A stretch of 64,000 bases of DNA from Malurus cyaneus samueli (Eukaryota > Chordata > Aves > Passeriformes > Maluridae): NCBI GenBank assembly GCA_009741485.1, contig CM019218.1, positions 28,198,115 to 28,262,114 on the forward strand. Direction: 5' to 3'. Each line of letters begins with the position of its first letter. Positions within the stretch are counted from its first letter, which is position 1. This document shows, piece by piece, positions 25,855-38,600 of this stretch. A program made the translations under genes and the position numbers. The notes under the pieces were generated by a model that was not told the origin of the DNA, ran no database searches, and worked only from the letters and a program-made list of their open reading frames with translations.

Positions 25855-25888
25855 ATCCCATGGGATCAGAATTCTGATCCCATGGGAT
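25855..25888. repeat. 34-bp perfect palindrome
   Basis: The 17-base left arm, ATCCCATGGGATCAGAA, is immediately followed by its exact reverse complement with no spacer; the centre is AA|TT at 25871/25872 within an EcoRI-like GAATTC. Each arm also contains the smaller palindrome ATCCCATGGGAT. The segment CCCATGGGATCAGAAT therefore occurs twice in direct orientation, 22 bp apart. It sits in otherwise ordinary AT-rich DNA. It could arise from a local inverted duplication or template switch. No transposon identity is visible. Confidence 0.95.
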
Positions 25889-26753
25889 CAGAATAGGGGT
25901 TTCATAAAGCCAGACATGGGATGTACATATCTGAAATTCATCTATAGAAAATTATGTTAGAGCTAGGAATGAAGAAATTCTAGAAAATACAGGTGTGTGG
26001 TAGTTACAGTTCAGAAACCATGGTTTTGTTACAAAGATAATTTTGTATTTTTATTATTTTTCAACAAAGAAGGGAACCTTAGTCCCTTCATATATCCCTA
26101 TTGTAAATTAGTACAGTGATTTGAATACTCTTTTCCAATAATTAGTATTGCTCCACCTTCAAATCTCGAAATGAGTCCTGCTTCCCAGACCCCACATCAG
26201 TCATGACTCATCCCTATCACTATGGTGCTATTTCAGATCAAAACCAACAGAGTCATAGCCAGCTTCCTAGAGGTTTGGCTTTTAATAAGATGCGAGAAAC
26301 CTACATGAAATTCTTTGATTTGAATTAAGGGTAGAAGTGTTTTGAACTCTTATACAGTAGATTGGAGGTTCCAGCCACTGGGAAGGCTGTTACAGAGTTT
26401 CTTGATTTAAGGAAAATTCTCGACATCTCAAACATTTTAACAGGCTGAGAAAATTGTTTTCCGTTCACTTCTAATTAAATCTCAGGCTCAATGGAAATTG
26501 TAATAACTTCTGACTTTGAAAAATGCGATGTCTCATTGGCTTGAACAGCTAATCAATGATTGAATTCACTCAATAGAAGTTTACTTAAGAAACTAGAAAA
26601 CAGATGTTATGTCTCATTCATTTTGCTATATGGGCTCAGAAAGGTAATTACTACCATGACTTGGAAATCCTGATCTCTGACAACTGAGTTAAGTTTCTGT
26701 GGGTGTGTGCTGTGTGTGATGAAAAGTCCAGGAGTTGTGAGTTACACATTCAG

Positions 26754-27076
26754 GAGTTGACCTAAGGGAGCATTTCAAGATTTTTGGGATTCCTACAGGG
26801 GCCAAAGATTATTCACAGTTCTAGCAGTTAAGTGTTTCTTGTGAAAATTAAAAAACAAAAAATAAAAAAAAATGCCCTTTTGCATAGAATCAAAGTAAAG
26901 ATGTTGTAAAAATTANGAGTTGACCTAATGGAGCATTTCAAGATTTTTGGGATTCCTACAGGGGCCAAAGATTATTCACAGTTTAGCAGTTAAGTGTTTC
27001 TTGTGAAATTTAAAAAACAAAAAATAAAAAAAATGCCCTTTTGCATAGGATCAAAGTAAAGATGTTGTAAAAATTA
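26754..27076. repeat. ~160-bp tandem duplication split by a single N (likely assembly artefact)
   Basis: Copy 1 (26754-26915) and copy 2 (26917-27076) are nearly identical. Both begin GAGTTGACCTAA, continue with GGAGCATTTCAAGATTTTTG and end at GTAAAAATTA. The differences seen are a few substitutions and one-base indels, including in A runs (for example AAGGGAG/AATGGAG, CAGTTCTAGC/CAGTTTAGC and GAATC/GGATC). The only ambiguous base in the window, N at 26916, lies exactly at the junction. A one-base gap between two near-identical overlapping ends is typical of a failed contig join, which leaves a false duplication; a true tandem duplication is the alternative. Confidence 0.92.
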
Positions 27077-29161
27077 AGAAAAAACACCCACGCAGTATTA
27101 AGATAAATTACCGAAGATATTTCTGGATCTGTAACTGTCTTTGTAAAAACTTTCTGCTTGCATAATGACTAATTTTACTTTAAAAATATGAGACTGGAGT
27201 TTACAGTGGGAATTCATGTGTGAATACAAAAAAAGCATTAAAAAAATAAATTATTATTTCTATATATAAACTCTTCTCCTCAGCATACCTTATGACAAAT
27301 GGCGCTAATGCAATATAAGTCAGGAAAGGTCTTCCAGGAAAAGGGAAAAGGAAATCTTTTTTAGAAGGGGATCTCTTTAACAGAAGCGAGGTTAATTTGA
27401 TGTCTTTTTTTAAAAATAACAGTGTTTATTAATGTTGATGTGAAAGAAATATTTTGTCAGTCTAGAAACTGGTCTTTGCTTTATATGCATCTTTTAAAGT
27501 TATTTAAAGATTATTACTAGTAGGTGTTTTTTTTTTAATATGCCAGTTAAATTCAGGTCCTGCTTGACAATTCCAATTATGTATGAGACACAATAGCTGC
27601 TATGATTCTTCTCCTTTCCTGAGCACTTTTGAAGGAGGCTTGAAAAGAGGGGGAAACTGTATTTTTAGCACTCCAATGAGTAGATCAATTGAGTAAGAAA
27701 TTACTTTTGCACAGTGGGTTTTTTAAGCCTAAATGTGATCTAAGCCATTATATTAGTTAAAATATTTTCGTTGGTATTGGAAGGAATTCAGAATCTAGGT
27801 AATCCACAGTAACTTAAAATGGTTCCCTGATTAAGCACCGAGTTTTCATTAAGTCAGCTAACACTTAATCTTGTTTATAGAGACAGTCTTCTGATCCTTT
27901 TGGAATCTAAAGCAAAATGACATTGTCCACAGCCTTAAGTTATTCTGAGATGAGTAGATTCAAAGGATTACATCATGATACTTGGCAAATCCTGTGACCT
28001 TAACTCCTTCCTTGCTTTAGGATATTTTATTTTCCTTCAGAAAAGTACATGTAGCTCACTCACTCGGTGAAATATCACTTCATTTATAAATATGGCACAG
28101 ACAGAATTATAGCATAAGATAGGTGACTTTTGTCAGCCCTTCAAAGAAGAATTTGCTTTTAGAGAGGGAATTGATGTAGACTTTACCACATGGCAAAACA
28201 CCTCTCCTTAAGGATAATTAGCTAGGAAAGGCTGTTTTACATCAAATGGTCTGAAACTGCTCTTCAGTTCCTCTGCTGACATTTCATTGTTTTATTTTGT
28301 GCCCTTGATGAATATACAAAAGATTGAAGGCTTACAATGCCTTACTAAAAATATTCAGTCCAGAGCCTAGTCAAAAAGTTGTCCAAAAGTTATTGTTGCC
28401 TTATATGACTATTACATTGAAATAGTACAGCTAGAGAACATATAAAGGAGATTTTTTTTGTGTCAAGTATCTGATATGTCGCTAAAACATAAAGAGCCAT
28501 GCAATAGAATGAAACAAAAAATATATAATCTACCTGATGAATTTAATCTTCTTATTAGTGCATTGATCTTTACTATATAGAGTGACACACAGATTTAGGC
28601 GATAATCCAAAAATTTCACAGATTTTGTCTTAATTTTCTTTAGTACCTCTATACTTGAATCACAGATTTCTGTAAATATTCAGGACTTTCTATCCATACC
28701 AGATTAGTTAGGTGTTAGTGATCAGAGTGGTACATAACTGGGTGGCTGTGCTCAAACACACCTGATTGAGGCTAGCACTGTTCCAGTCAGGTCCTGAAAA
28801 CATGCTCTTGCAGATTCTTAGGAGAAATCTTGTAAGTAAAAGTTAATGGTGCAGATGTGAGGAAAGTATCTGCAAAATGAATGCTTTTTTATGAGGTAAT
28901 GACCTTTTGCAGCAAGAGAAGCCACACTGCAGGGATGGTAATTTCTGCAGTGATCTATCTGTACTGCTTCTCTTCACAAAAGCTCAGATTAGGAGTGCTA
29001 AAAAGGTTCATGTGGTAATTTTTGTGTTCTGACTGGCATTTTCTAAAAATGAAGTGGAGAAAACAGAAGAATAAAGATTTCCCACATAATTCCTTCCAGC
29101 CCAGGGAATCTTCAATAAATTGCAAAGCCAAGAAGCAAGAACTGTTACCCTGGTGCCTTAC
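27077..29161. other. AT-rich non-coding stretch
   Basis: No named repeat or gene was seen. Short A- and T-rich runs occur. The end of the stretch adjoins the exon-like segment on the minus strand at 29162-29278. Confidence 0.55.
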
Positions 29162-29278
29162 GTAAACTTTTCTACATTTGATACATTCAGTACCTAGCTC
29201 TGTGCCATACAAGGCTGAAAGATTTTTCACAACTGAGGTATCATCATCCTCTTTGCCAACACAGTAAGTGCACTCTTC
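29162..29278 (-). other. Candidate coding exon (117 bp, Cys-rich, phase 0-0), unverified
   Basis: On the minus strand an open segment of exactly 39 codons is framed by a TTTGCAG acceptor (just above 29278) and a TAC|GTAAGG donor (just below 29162). A CTGAC branch-point-like sequence lies about 40 bases upstream of the acceptor. The translation has a CxxC pair near the start (EECTYC) and another near the end (ECIKCRK), 25 residues apart, with an acidic segment between. The frame stays open on both sides: the surrounding 114-codon frame spans 28955-29299. I do not recognise a family. The pyrimidine tract is weak, and chance alone can produce this combination in 64 kb. Confidence 0.2.
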
Positions 29279-30587
29279 CTGCAAACCACACCGACACAAT
29301 CAATCTTTTTCAAGTGTCAGTAGAACAGTGTTAGTCTCTTCATTATTATCTCATATTTTGTGTTGCCTGTCCCTCATATCTCTCCATTAAATCAGTCATA
29401 CAAGGATTCTCTCACATACCAGGGTAGTTCAGTCAGCTAACCCATTCTAAGGGGAACAGGAGGTGCTCTAGCACAAGACTGCCCCCTTTGCAGTTCTGAG
29501 GACAGGGATAATCAGGGAAGGGCAGGGATAATCGGGTGGGAATGGCCATTTCTTTTTCTATCAGAGAACATGGTGCAAGATTCCCTATCATTCTCATAAG
29601 GCTAAGCTACACAAGAAGTTGTGTAGCTGCTATCAATTCCACAACAAAAATTCTGGCTCTTTAACTCAAGCAAGAAAACATTGGGGCTCTTCATTTACAG
29701 CTGCCTAGCTCAGGCACCCCATGTGAACCAAACAGGAGCCCTGTGACATGTTTAGAAGGGCTGTCTGCAACCACTAACAGAGCAGAAACTGAAACACTGA
29801 ACTGTTCCACAGCTGCCTGACAAGCACCCATGGAGTGATTGGCAGAGCATGGGTTTGGTCTTCTGCAGGCTTGCAGCCCCCGCAGTCCTCTTCAGCATAC
29901 CTCAGTACTGATTTTTAGGGAAAGAGGAAGAGGTTAACACTATAAACTAAAAGAGTTTGAACTACGATATATAAAAATTGGGTGAGGGTCTAAATTATCA
30001 GAGTAAATGGGATTGAGATGAGATCATCTGCTTCATTAAGATTATTCAGTACTTTTCAATACAAAAGGATATAGCAAGAATTCAAAGAGATACCGATCTA
30101 ACAGAGAAGGGATAACAAGGCAGTACCAAAGACCGTAATTTTCCAGTCACTAATTGATGGGCTATTAAGGATCTACTAAGTATCACTTTAGAAAGAAATA
30201 ACCTGGATGTTGTAACTGAGGAGGAGGATGAAACAAAATGACTATGAGGATTTGGGATGTTTGTGAGGATTTTCTGAGATTACGTAAAATTCATGCAAGA
30301 ATGATTAAGGAAAGAGGTCCCAGGAAAAACAAAAGGTGGAGTAGACCAAAGAGTGCTCTGCCACATGAAAATTATTACTGATCTGTTAGTCTAAGCTATT
30401 TTATGTATTAAATACTTTTTAAACCATCTCTCTGTTTAGTAGCATTCTGTGCCCTGACTGTATGCTGTAAAGGTTAAGTGGCTGGTGAAACAGCCCTTAG
30501 GGAGGATTTGGTGGCAGCAGCTGGAGTCAGAGCCAGTTGTAGGTGCCCCTCATCTGTGGTGCCATCAGCCAGAGCCAGTGAGAACCC
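29279..30587. other. Non-coding stretch of mixed composition
   Basis: Around 29440-29900 the sequence is somewhat GC-richer. It contains a two-copy imperfect direct repeat of CAGGGATAATC near 29503-29540. No named repeat or gene was recognised. Confidence 0.5.
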
Positions 30588-30720
30588 CAGTGCAAGAATT
30601 CAAGAAATGTTTGGACAGTGGCTCAGGCATATGGTGTGACTCTTGAGGTGTCCTGTGCAGGACCAGAAGTTGGAGTTCCAACCCTTGTGGGTCCCTTCCA
30701 ACTCATGAGTTCATGATTCT
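30588..30720 (+). mobile_element. CR1 LINE 3'-end fragment
   Basis: A plus-strand CR1 tail of about 130 bp. It runs from the AGTGCAAGAATTCAAGAAAT motif through TTTGGACAGTGGCTCAG and CCTGTGCAGGACCAGAAGTT to the hallmark GTGGGTCCCTTCCAACTCA and a degenerate TTCATGATTCT end. The GC-richer 100 bp before it (30480-30587) may belong to the same element but is too diverged to claim. It is non-coding and strongly 5'-truncated. Confidence 0.88.
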
Positions 30721-32410
30721 AACTTCTGAGATGGGAACACTGTATCTCAAGTGCCAGCTGCTGTCGAAAACAGCAGGAGTGAAAAGGTTAGCATCTGGCC
30801 TGAAGAAGATGTCTCATCTGCAGAAACTGCAATCAAAAATCCTAGGCTTACAGATGGATCATCTCATTTATATAATTTATATCAGAATTTGACATGATTT
30901 ACTTGACTTTAAGAGCAGAACACAGGTCACAAGAAAACCAGGAATCTACAAGAAAAAAGATCTTGTCATTTGTAATTGCCACTGCAAGATGTAAAATGGA
31001 GATTTTTGGAAGTGTTCATCATTTAAGTGCAGCAATATTCTGGGGTATTTTTAACGGATGTTTAAAAAGGTGCCATTCTAAACTTACTAGATTTAAAATT
31101 ATTAGATCTAAAGGCAGAACAAAAATGTTGTATACATATGTGTGCTGTCTGTAGGGAAAAAAATATATTGCTTTCAAAGAAATTAGAGAAATAAAAAATT
31201 TCATTACATCTCTTCTGCAATAATTAAATAAAAGTTTAGAGATATTTATGTTTTAGAAAACATAATTATTATTTAAATAATTTATCTCTATTAAATACTT
31301 TTAAACATTGACTAACGAAATATTAAACTCAGGAAAATACAGCTGTGTATATCAACACAGTGTTCATTTGAATGAGATCACAATATATGTATCTAGAATG
31401 GCATTAATTAGGCAGTGTGTAATAGTTTACAAGACGTGTTAATATATGGGACTTCTGGGAGCTTTTTCAGATTGCAGCAATTGATTTTGTAACAGAGCCA
31501 AAAAGTGGAGAGGAGTTGTAATATTTTTTTTCCTCTTCCAGAAACATACCTTATAAATCTGGTGGTGGCCTTTCTTTTCTTACCCCCTGTTCAAATCAAA
31601 CCTTAATTGCTCTGGCATCAAGGTCAGGCAACTTGGCTAGCTCTGAAAGATATCAGCTGTTTTCCTCATCCTTGCTGAACCTCTCTTAGACAAATTTTGC
31701 ATTGTTTTTTGTGTCAATTTTATCGTGGAACATCGTGCTGCCATCTGGAAAGAAAAACACCATGGTACAGGAGCAGCTGGTGAATGAGAATGGCCAAATA
31801 AACATTGGCACCCATTCTGCCATGAGGTGAGATAAGAGGATTGAGGCCATGCCAAAAGAGACAGCCCAAACTGTTGCCATTATCCTTCACCATCCCCTTT
31901 CCCCTTATCTCTGTTTCAAAACATAGCTATCATTCATTTTAGAGAAGGGAAACCAAACCTAGCTATCAGGTGTTGGACATACCTCCTGAAGCCTGGAAAA
32001 CAGAGATATCCACAGTGAAAAGCATCTGAAGCTTCTTGCAAATTGGCTGAGTGACTGGATACATTTATTCCCCTGGAAAAATAACAAGAACATTTCATAA
32101 TTCTGTAATGATTCCCATCATAAGAGCTCAAAGGCGTTTAGATGTAAATTAGTTCTCTAGGTACTTTGAGAATGGGTAAGGAGATAGTAGCTTTATTTTC
32201 ATAGGCAGTGAAGTTGAGGCACAATTTGATTTGCTAGATATGGGTTAAGTATGAAGATTGTGTTAATGAAAAGAATAAACTTTGATTCGAAACTGCTTTG
32301 CATTTTTCTGTAGCAGCAGACAAATTTTGCTTCCAGAAACCTGAGGCTAGAGCAGAAATTTATGGAGACTATGGCCATACCCAGCCTTAATCTCCAGAAA
32401 TACAAAACAT
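30721..32410. other. AT-rich non-coding stretch
   Basis: No gene was recognised. The segment at about 31560-31900 is moderately GC-richer with short open frames on the minus strand. I could not assign it to any repeat or protein family. Confidence 0.5.
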
Positions 32411-33322
32411 AATCACAGAATCATAGAATATCACATTGGAGGGACCTCAGGAATCATCTGGTGCAACCTTTCATGGTAAAAGCACTGTATATATAAGATG
32501 GCCCCATGCCTTATCTAGCTAAATCTTAAAATGTTGAGGAATCTACTATTTCCCTTGGGAGATTATTCCAGTGGTTTTTGTTCTCTCTTTTGTGAAAAGC
32601 TTATTTCTTGGGTCCATCAAAATCTCCCCTGGAGTAACTTGCACCCATTACCCCTTGTCTTTTCTGTTACCCCTTGCATGAAAATGAGTCTCCATCTTCT
32701 ATGCAGTCACCTTTCTAATATTGGAGCACAGTGATCAGGTGACTCCTAAGCCTTCTTTTTTCAAGGCTGAACAAACCCTGTTCTTTCAGCCATTTCTCAT
32801 GTCCTTGAATCATCTTTGTGGCCCTTCTGTGAACACTCTCCAGCCAGTCCAGTGCTTTTTTGCATAGTGGGGACAAAAAGCTGCATGTTACATTTCAGGT
32901 GTGGACAAGAGTGAGATAGTGACTTCTTTATTTCTGCTGGTGATGTTCTTATTGATGTAAGCCAGCAGCCAGTTGCCTTTCTTTGCTGCAGCAGCACACT
33001 GTTCACTCACTGTGAGCTTGCTGCCCACTGGGACCTCCAGGTCCCTTTCCACAGAGCTGCTCCCTAGCCCAGTAGATGCCAGACTGTGCTAAACTCCTGT
33101 ATTATGTTTTTCCATGTGAAGAACTTACCTGTCCTTGCAAAAATCCTTAAGGTTCTTGCTTTCCCACTCTTCCAGCCTTTCGAGGTTTTCCCTCATGGTG
33201 GCTCTGTCAGCTGATTCCCCACTCACCACACAGCCCACTTGTCCAGAACCATAACATATCAGTTTCTCTAGAAGGAGGCTGTGGGGGAACATATCAAAAG
33301 CCTTGGAGAAATGCAGGTAGAA
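32411..33322 (-). mobile_element. CR1 LINE, 5'-truncated copy
   Basis: The 3' end lies on the left, with AATCACAGAATCATAGAAT followed by GGAGGGACCTCAGGAATCAT (the reverse complement of the CR1 tail). The body extends about 900 bp rightward through recognisable CR1 reverse-complement segments such as GAACACTCTCCAGCCAGTCC, GACCTCCAGGTCCCTTTCCA and AAAGCCTTGGAGAAATGCAG. Similarity fades at about 33320. No intact reverse-transcriptase frame remains. CR1 is the dominant avian LINE, and copies are usually 5'-truncated and lack clear target duplications. Confidence 0.9.
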
Positions 33323-35179
33323 AGCTTCTCATTTGATATCAGAGTATGTTAGCTCAAATTTACATTTGGTACAGACTGGACATACGTAGACTTGCAGTCA
33401 TTAAGAGTGCCTAAAATTGCCTATCAGATAATAGTTCTGGGAAGTCTTACTTAAAATGCCAATTCTTTTTTAATAATTAGCATGATTGGTTGTGAGACAA
33501 AAAACTGGAAATTTGAAAATGAGAAATTAAGGATGAATTATTCCTTATCATTATGTTTGTCTTGCTGTATCCAACAAAGACCCAGTTGTCCACGCAAGTT
33601 TGACTGCCAATAGCCTTTACTCACTGATGCTTGTTTGGAGCAGAGTTTAGTAATCTCAATTCACTTCCCAGATAACAGCTGTCTTCCTCACAAAATCCCA
33701 TATGGTGCTAACTGGTATGCCTGTCAGTTCTAGTAAGACTAACATCATGGTTAGCCTTTCCTTTGCAAAGAGCACCGTAGCTAAGGTTACACTAGTGAGG
33801 CCTTCTAGACCAAGTGAAAAAAAATTACCCAAAACCACTCATTCCGATATAACATCTTTCACTATTATAGAAGTACAAGCAAAGATGAGTCCAATCAAAA
33901 ATCACGTTTTGTTTTCTTATGTCTTCTATGCAACTGCAAAAGGCCAAAAAGCCACAATTTGTGAGCTTTTAACAGCAGAAAAAGGGCACCAACAAGTATA
34001 AAAAAGCATTTAGATGGCATGAGATGCTGTGGATGCTATTTCTTTTTGACACTAATGTTCTGGGTGATTCTAGGCAAATCACATCTCAATGTTTAGTCTT
34101 GACATCTGTAACACAGTGGTGGTCTCAGTAACAACCCTGATAAATAGGATTTCAGATAATTGGGTTTTGCTAATAAAATTATGCAAGACCTGTGTTTTCC
34201 TATTGGTTTTCATACAAATAATTCAGTGCATCTTATGGTAAAATTGTTCCTACCAGAATTCTCTGGTGAGATTGCAATCTGCTTTTCTCACCAACTTTTT
34301 TATCACAACTCCAGCAACTAATCCTATGGATAGCTTTTGTTAAGAAACACAAAACTTAGTTTTAAGTATTTTTAATCTAGAGATGCAATGAGAAACAGAA
34401 ACAGAGTCATCATTGTGCAACAGTCCCTCCCAGGTCATAGTTTGTCAATCACTCATCTGGAAAAACAAAAAATAATTTAAACATTCTTACTCTAGGTTCT
34501 GTCATGGCAGAAGATCCAAAAGCTCCACTATCTCCATACAGTAACTCAAGACTGGCTTTCATTCTGGTGAAAAAAGCCACTAAAAATGATTATTTGAAGT
34601 GAAGATGTGTGAATGCAGCTAGTGAGGAACCACTGGAATCTACATTGCACTGTCCCCTTTTATTTCCTGGAGATACCCTTCAGAGAGGGGGAAAGAATGG
34701 ATGCATCAGAGGAAAGGGATAATGATGACAGGGAAACTAATTTCTTTGGATAAAATAACTTATTTGTAAAGAACAATAGTAGTCTGCCTTTCCACAGTGG
34801 ATGAAATGAGGTCTTTGCCTTATCTGGCTATTCCATCATGAAGATACCACACCTGCACATTTTCTTGGCTCCTGCACACTTTAGCCTACACATTGCATCT
34901 GTATATTGTCATTGTTGCTGGAACCATCTTGTATAATAGTGTCCAACTTAGTTTACCCACAGTACCTCAGGTACCAGCATCAGTGTAGCTGTAGCAGCAC
35001 AGAAAATGTTGCAGACTGCAAAAGAAATAAATACCCAGAAGTTTTCCTTCAGAAGATATGCATACCACTCAATCTTCTCTCTATCAAGGTAGGTAACTTG
35101 AGTTTATATGCGTTCTCAAATACAGTTTAAATTGCCATAATGTAGTCTGCAACTAGGAATTGATGGGTTATATCCTTTT
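33323..35179. other. AT-rich non-coding stretch
   Basis: No named repeat or gene was recognised. An open frame of 99 codons (33702-34001, plus) lacks any domain. Two of its flanks were checked for splice signals, and no convincing pair was found. Confidence 0.5.
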
Positions 35180-35640
35180 TGTCCACGAGATGTCGATGTA
35201 CCCTAAGAATTCTAGTGTACATAGGCTCATTTTCTTACAACATTAAAAAATGCCTACGCCGTGGCCATGATTCTTACGGGGTCTAGCAAATTTCACCGCA
35301 AAATTAGCAATAACAATAATAACGACATAGATCATTCTGTCCTGCAGAAAGAATCCTTGGTAAGGGTGCAAAGTTTCGTAAATTTCTTATGTCACACAAT
35401 CTCCTGCTTGTTCTGGTTAGACACCTGAAGGGGGCGGAGGAAATACATCCGGATGTGGTAGTGAGGCGAGCATGCATGCCAGAAGGAGAAGCAAAGTCTG
35501 TTAACTTAGGCATTGTGCCTATTAGCTTGAACTCCCAAATGGGAGCTGCTCAACATCTGACTTGCTCAGAGTGTGGGTGGAATGAGTCTATACATATCAA
35601 CAGCTGTCCATGTTTACTGATACTTTAGAGTACTAAAAAG
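35180..35640. other. CpG-retaining patch with open frames on both strands, unidentified
   Basis: Between 35181 and 35470 I count 11 CpG dinucleotides, whereas adjacent AT-rich DNA of similar length often has none to two. A plus-strand frame is open from about 35327 to its stop at 35626-35628 (an internal ATG is at 35389, giving 79 codons). It reads through segments such as RHLKGAEEIHPDVVVRRA and ends in a Cys-containing stretch. A minus-strand frame (35304-35513) overlaps it. I recognise no family. Retained CpGs may mean a recent insertion, an unmethylated regulatory element or selection on a coding exon; the sequence alone does not decide. Confidence 0.3.
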
Positions 35641-38600
35641 GATTAGAATTAGGCTTACGGAAATTCCCATTATTGCCTATCTTTACGAGAGCTTTAAATT
35701 TGCTGTAATTTACATGAACATATCAGTGGAATGACACAAATGCATTGAAGTAAAACTAACTAGTTAAGGCGTAGAGGCTGTTCCTCCTGATAACAAAGAA
35801 ATACTGAGCTCTTCAGACAACAGGCATTTGACATATGCTAGTTTTTACTGTGTTTTACTTCCTTGCACTTTTTTTAATCTATGCTGCAAACATAGCTCAA
35901 CATATATTTTGAAGATCAAAATATACCTGCCTGAAGGTACAGATACAACCTAGATGGTCTGGTGTGGTCCTTAGTTGCCTGGTTTTAGAATTAGTTGGAG
36001 TGGCACAAAAGGCCTGCTTTAGAATGAATTTTGATGTATGTCAGCAAGACCTAAGAGTGGGGATTGATGTATCAGGAACGGGAGACGCCAGGGTGGGTAC
36101 TTCCTTGGCATTCTTCCAGGGAAGAGGCAGCCAGCATTTATGAATGGGTTTCAGTAATGCAATAACTGCTGCCAGTTAGTTAGAAGCCAAGTTTTGCCAA
36201 ATGCCTGTTCATTTTTCCATAGACCTTTAATATTTTCTTTCAAAAGGTTAGGATGGAAAATGAATTTACAATTATTTTTTTACAACAGAAAAGCTAAACT
36301 TGTTCTTTCTTGCACATTTTAGAAAAGTATATGTATCTTTATGCTTCATTTTAATAGCGCAAATTACAATTCAAACGCTGTTATTTTCTCACATTTTAAA
36401 TAGAAGACTGATCCTATTCCTTTCTACCTACATAAATATTTTCTGGAGTAAAAAAAATTAACACAACATAAAATAAGTTCATATCAGTTTTATATAATCT
36501 CTTTGGGTTTATGTGCCTAACACATGATATCATCATTCTGCTTTCACTGGGATAATTCTGGGGTAAAATTCATTAATATTTCTTTTATTGCTAAACAGTA
36601 GGAAAGATAGAAGAGCCTTTTGTCTTACTGTGATGTAAATTGACCCAACTGAATAGAAATACCAACAAAAAACTTTAAAATTATCTGTATTTTATTGTAT
36701 AACTACATTGTCAATTAAGGAAGAAGAGTTAATATCCTTTCCTACCAACGTAAGTGATAGAAACTAGAGCTGGATTTGATTTGCCGTAAAATGAATCTCC
36801 TTTTTCCCATTTCAAAAAAATTACATCTTCTAGGAATAGTTAGCAAAAAGTGTGTTCATGGGACCTGATGTTCTAAATGCCAGGCTCCCATCTGTGGGAT
36901 CTGTGGGATCTGTTCAGGTGTTTGAGTCAAACATTTAACTGTCCTCTACAAGATGGTAGCTGCAATATGTAAGATGTTATAAAGGATGAAAGCCCAGTTT
37001 TACAAAGGATAATAATGTTATCTTCCAACCCCTCAAAGTTTTGATATTTGCTTTTTTTCTTTTTCTTTTTTTTTTACTTTTTACACTTCTGTGTATTAAA
37101 TACAGTTCTGCCTATGAACTCATACCCAACTGCACCTTACTGGCACTTCATGGTTGTGTGAAAGATAGTGACAAAGCCAAAAGGTCCTAAATGTCTAGAT
37201 GAAGTTCTTTTGAGCTGAACTGGTAGAAGATTTATATAATAGATCACAATGGAAAATGAACTGAGTGAGAATTAGAAACCTCATCTCATTGGGAGAGTAA
37301 TCTTTAAGGAAGTTTTAAAGATGTGTTCATAGGACAGTGAAAGACAAGGGTAGCTTCACACTCCATAGGGTACTGGCATGCATGCTTTCACTTCCTTCTT
37401 GCAATTAATCATGAAGACATTTTTTATTTAACAGAAAGACCTTCTATATGCAACTTTTGAATTTGTGGGAATTATAATGGCTATTCATTTCCACCGGACT
37501 TGTAAGACAGATCAATAGACAACATTTTGACCTGAGGCTTTTGAGATGCAGACTTTGTGTCTGTACTATGTGAGACCTCAAATAAATCACTCTGACATTG
37601 ATATCTTCAAAAATACCTAAGCATACCTACTGACTGTAGTTTATTTCAGGTGACTGACAATCTCAGTGGATCTTGAAATGGCAGTTTTCATGACCAGATT
37701 AAGGTATGAGACTGTCTGAACAAATGCAGTTCTGTATCCCAATAATTGTCTGGATTTTCTATGGCAAATGAAGAGAAATGGGCACTGAAGAGCATGATTC
37801 ATCTTCAAGCAGATGATTCATGCACTAAAATTGTCTATTACTCTCAATTGACTAGTAAGGAACTTCAGTCTTCAGTCTTCAGTATAGTCACCTGTAGCTG
37901 GATAAGAGGCTGTGGGCAGCAGGTCTGAAAGTGTGGCCCCTGGAACATCTGGATAGTCACCTTTAAACTACACAGTGTGTCACCAGCTTGAATTCTGTGT
38001 CTTGTTACAGTCAGCAAGGCTATCAGGAGCTGTCTGAAGCATCATAGCCTTACCAGTTAGCTCTGAAGATATGAGAAAAGAGTGAGTGTCATGTTCATAT
38101 CCATGCTTGAGACTGATCTTATAGATCGTGCAGAATATAGCACTTCTGTATTTCATTAAAGCATTGAGGAGAAATACCCAAAAGATTGTGAGGATCTTAG
38201 CTACTATAGCATGGAAGGCCGTATAAGGGCCATCTGAGCTAGATAAAGCCTGCTGTTTGGAATTAATGTGGTTTTGTACATCGTGATCTTCTCATAGTAT
38301 TGCCTGCCAAGTGAACTACTAAAGCATTTCAAGTACTGGGGCATTAAGAAAGTCACTCTGGAAGCAGCTAAATTATTGCTCATCAGATATATACATCTCA
38401 AGAATTGATTTTTTTATATATATATTTTGGGGGTTTCTCTTGCTTTTTTTTCTTGGGGTTTTTTTTCTAACCACCCCTCCCCCCCAGTCTGTTTTGCTAA
38501 AAAAATTTCAGATTAAGAGAAAAATCTGTTCAGCATGTAAATAGTGATCCAGAACTATTATTAAACATCTGTTAAATCGGGCAAGAGCCAGGAAAAACTT

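Noticed and set aside
29503..29540. Two AGGGATAA motifs as homing-endonuclease sites
   Set aside because: Only the short core is shared with known meganuclease sites. It is a small imperfect direct repeat.
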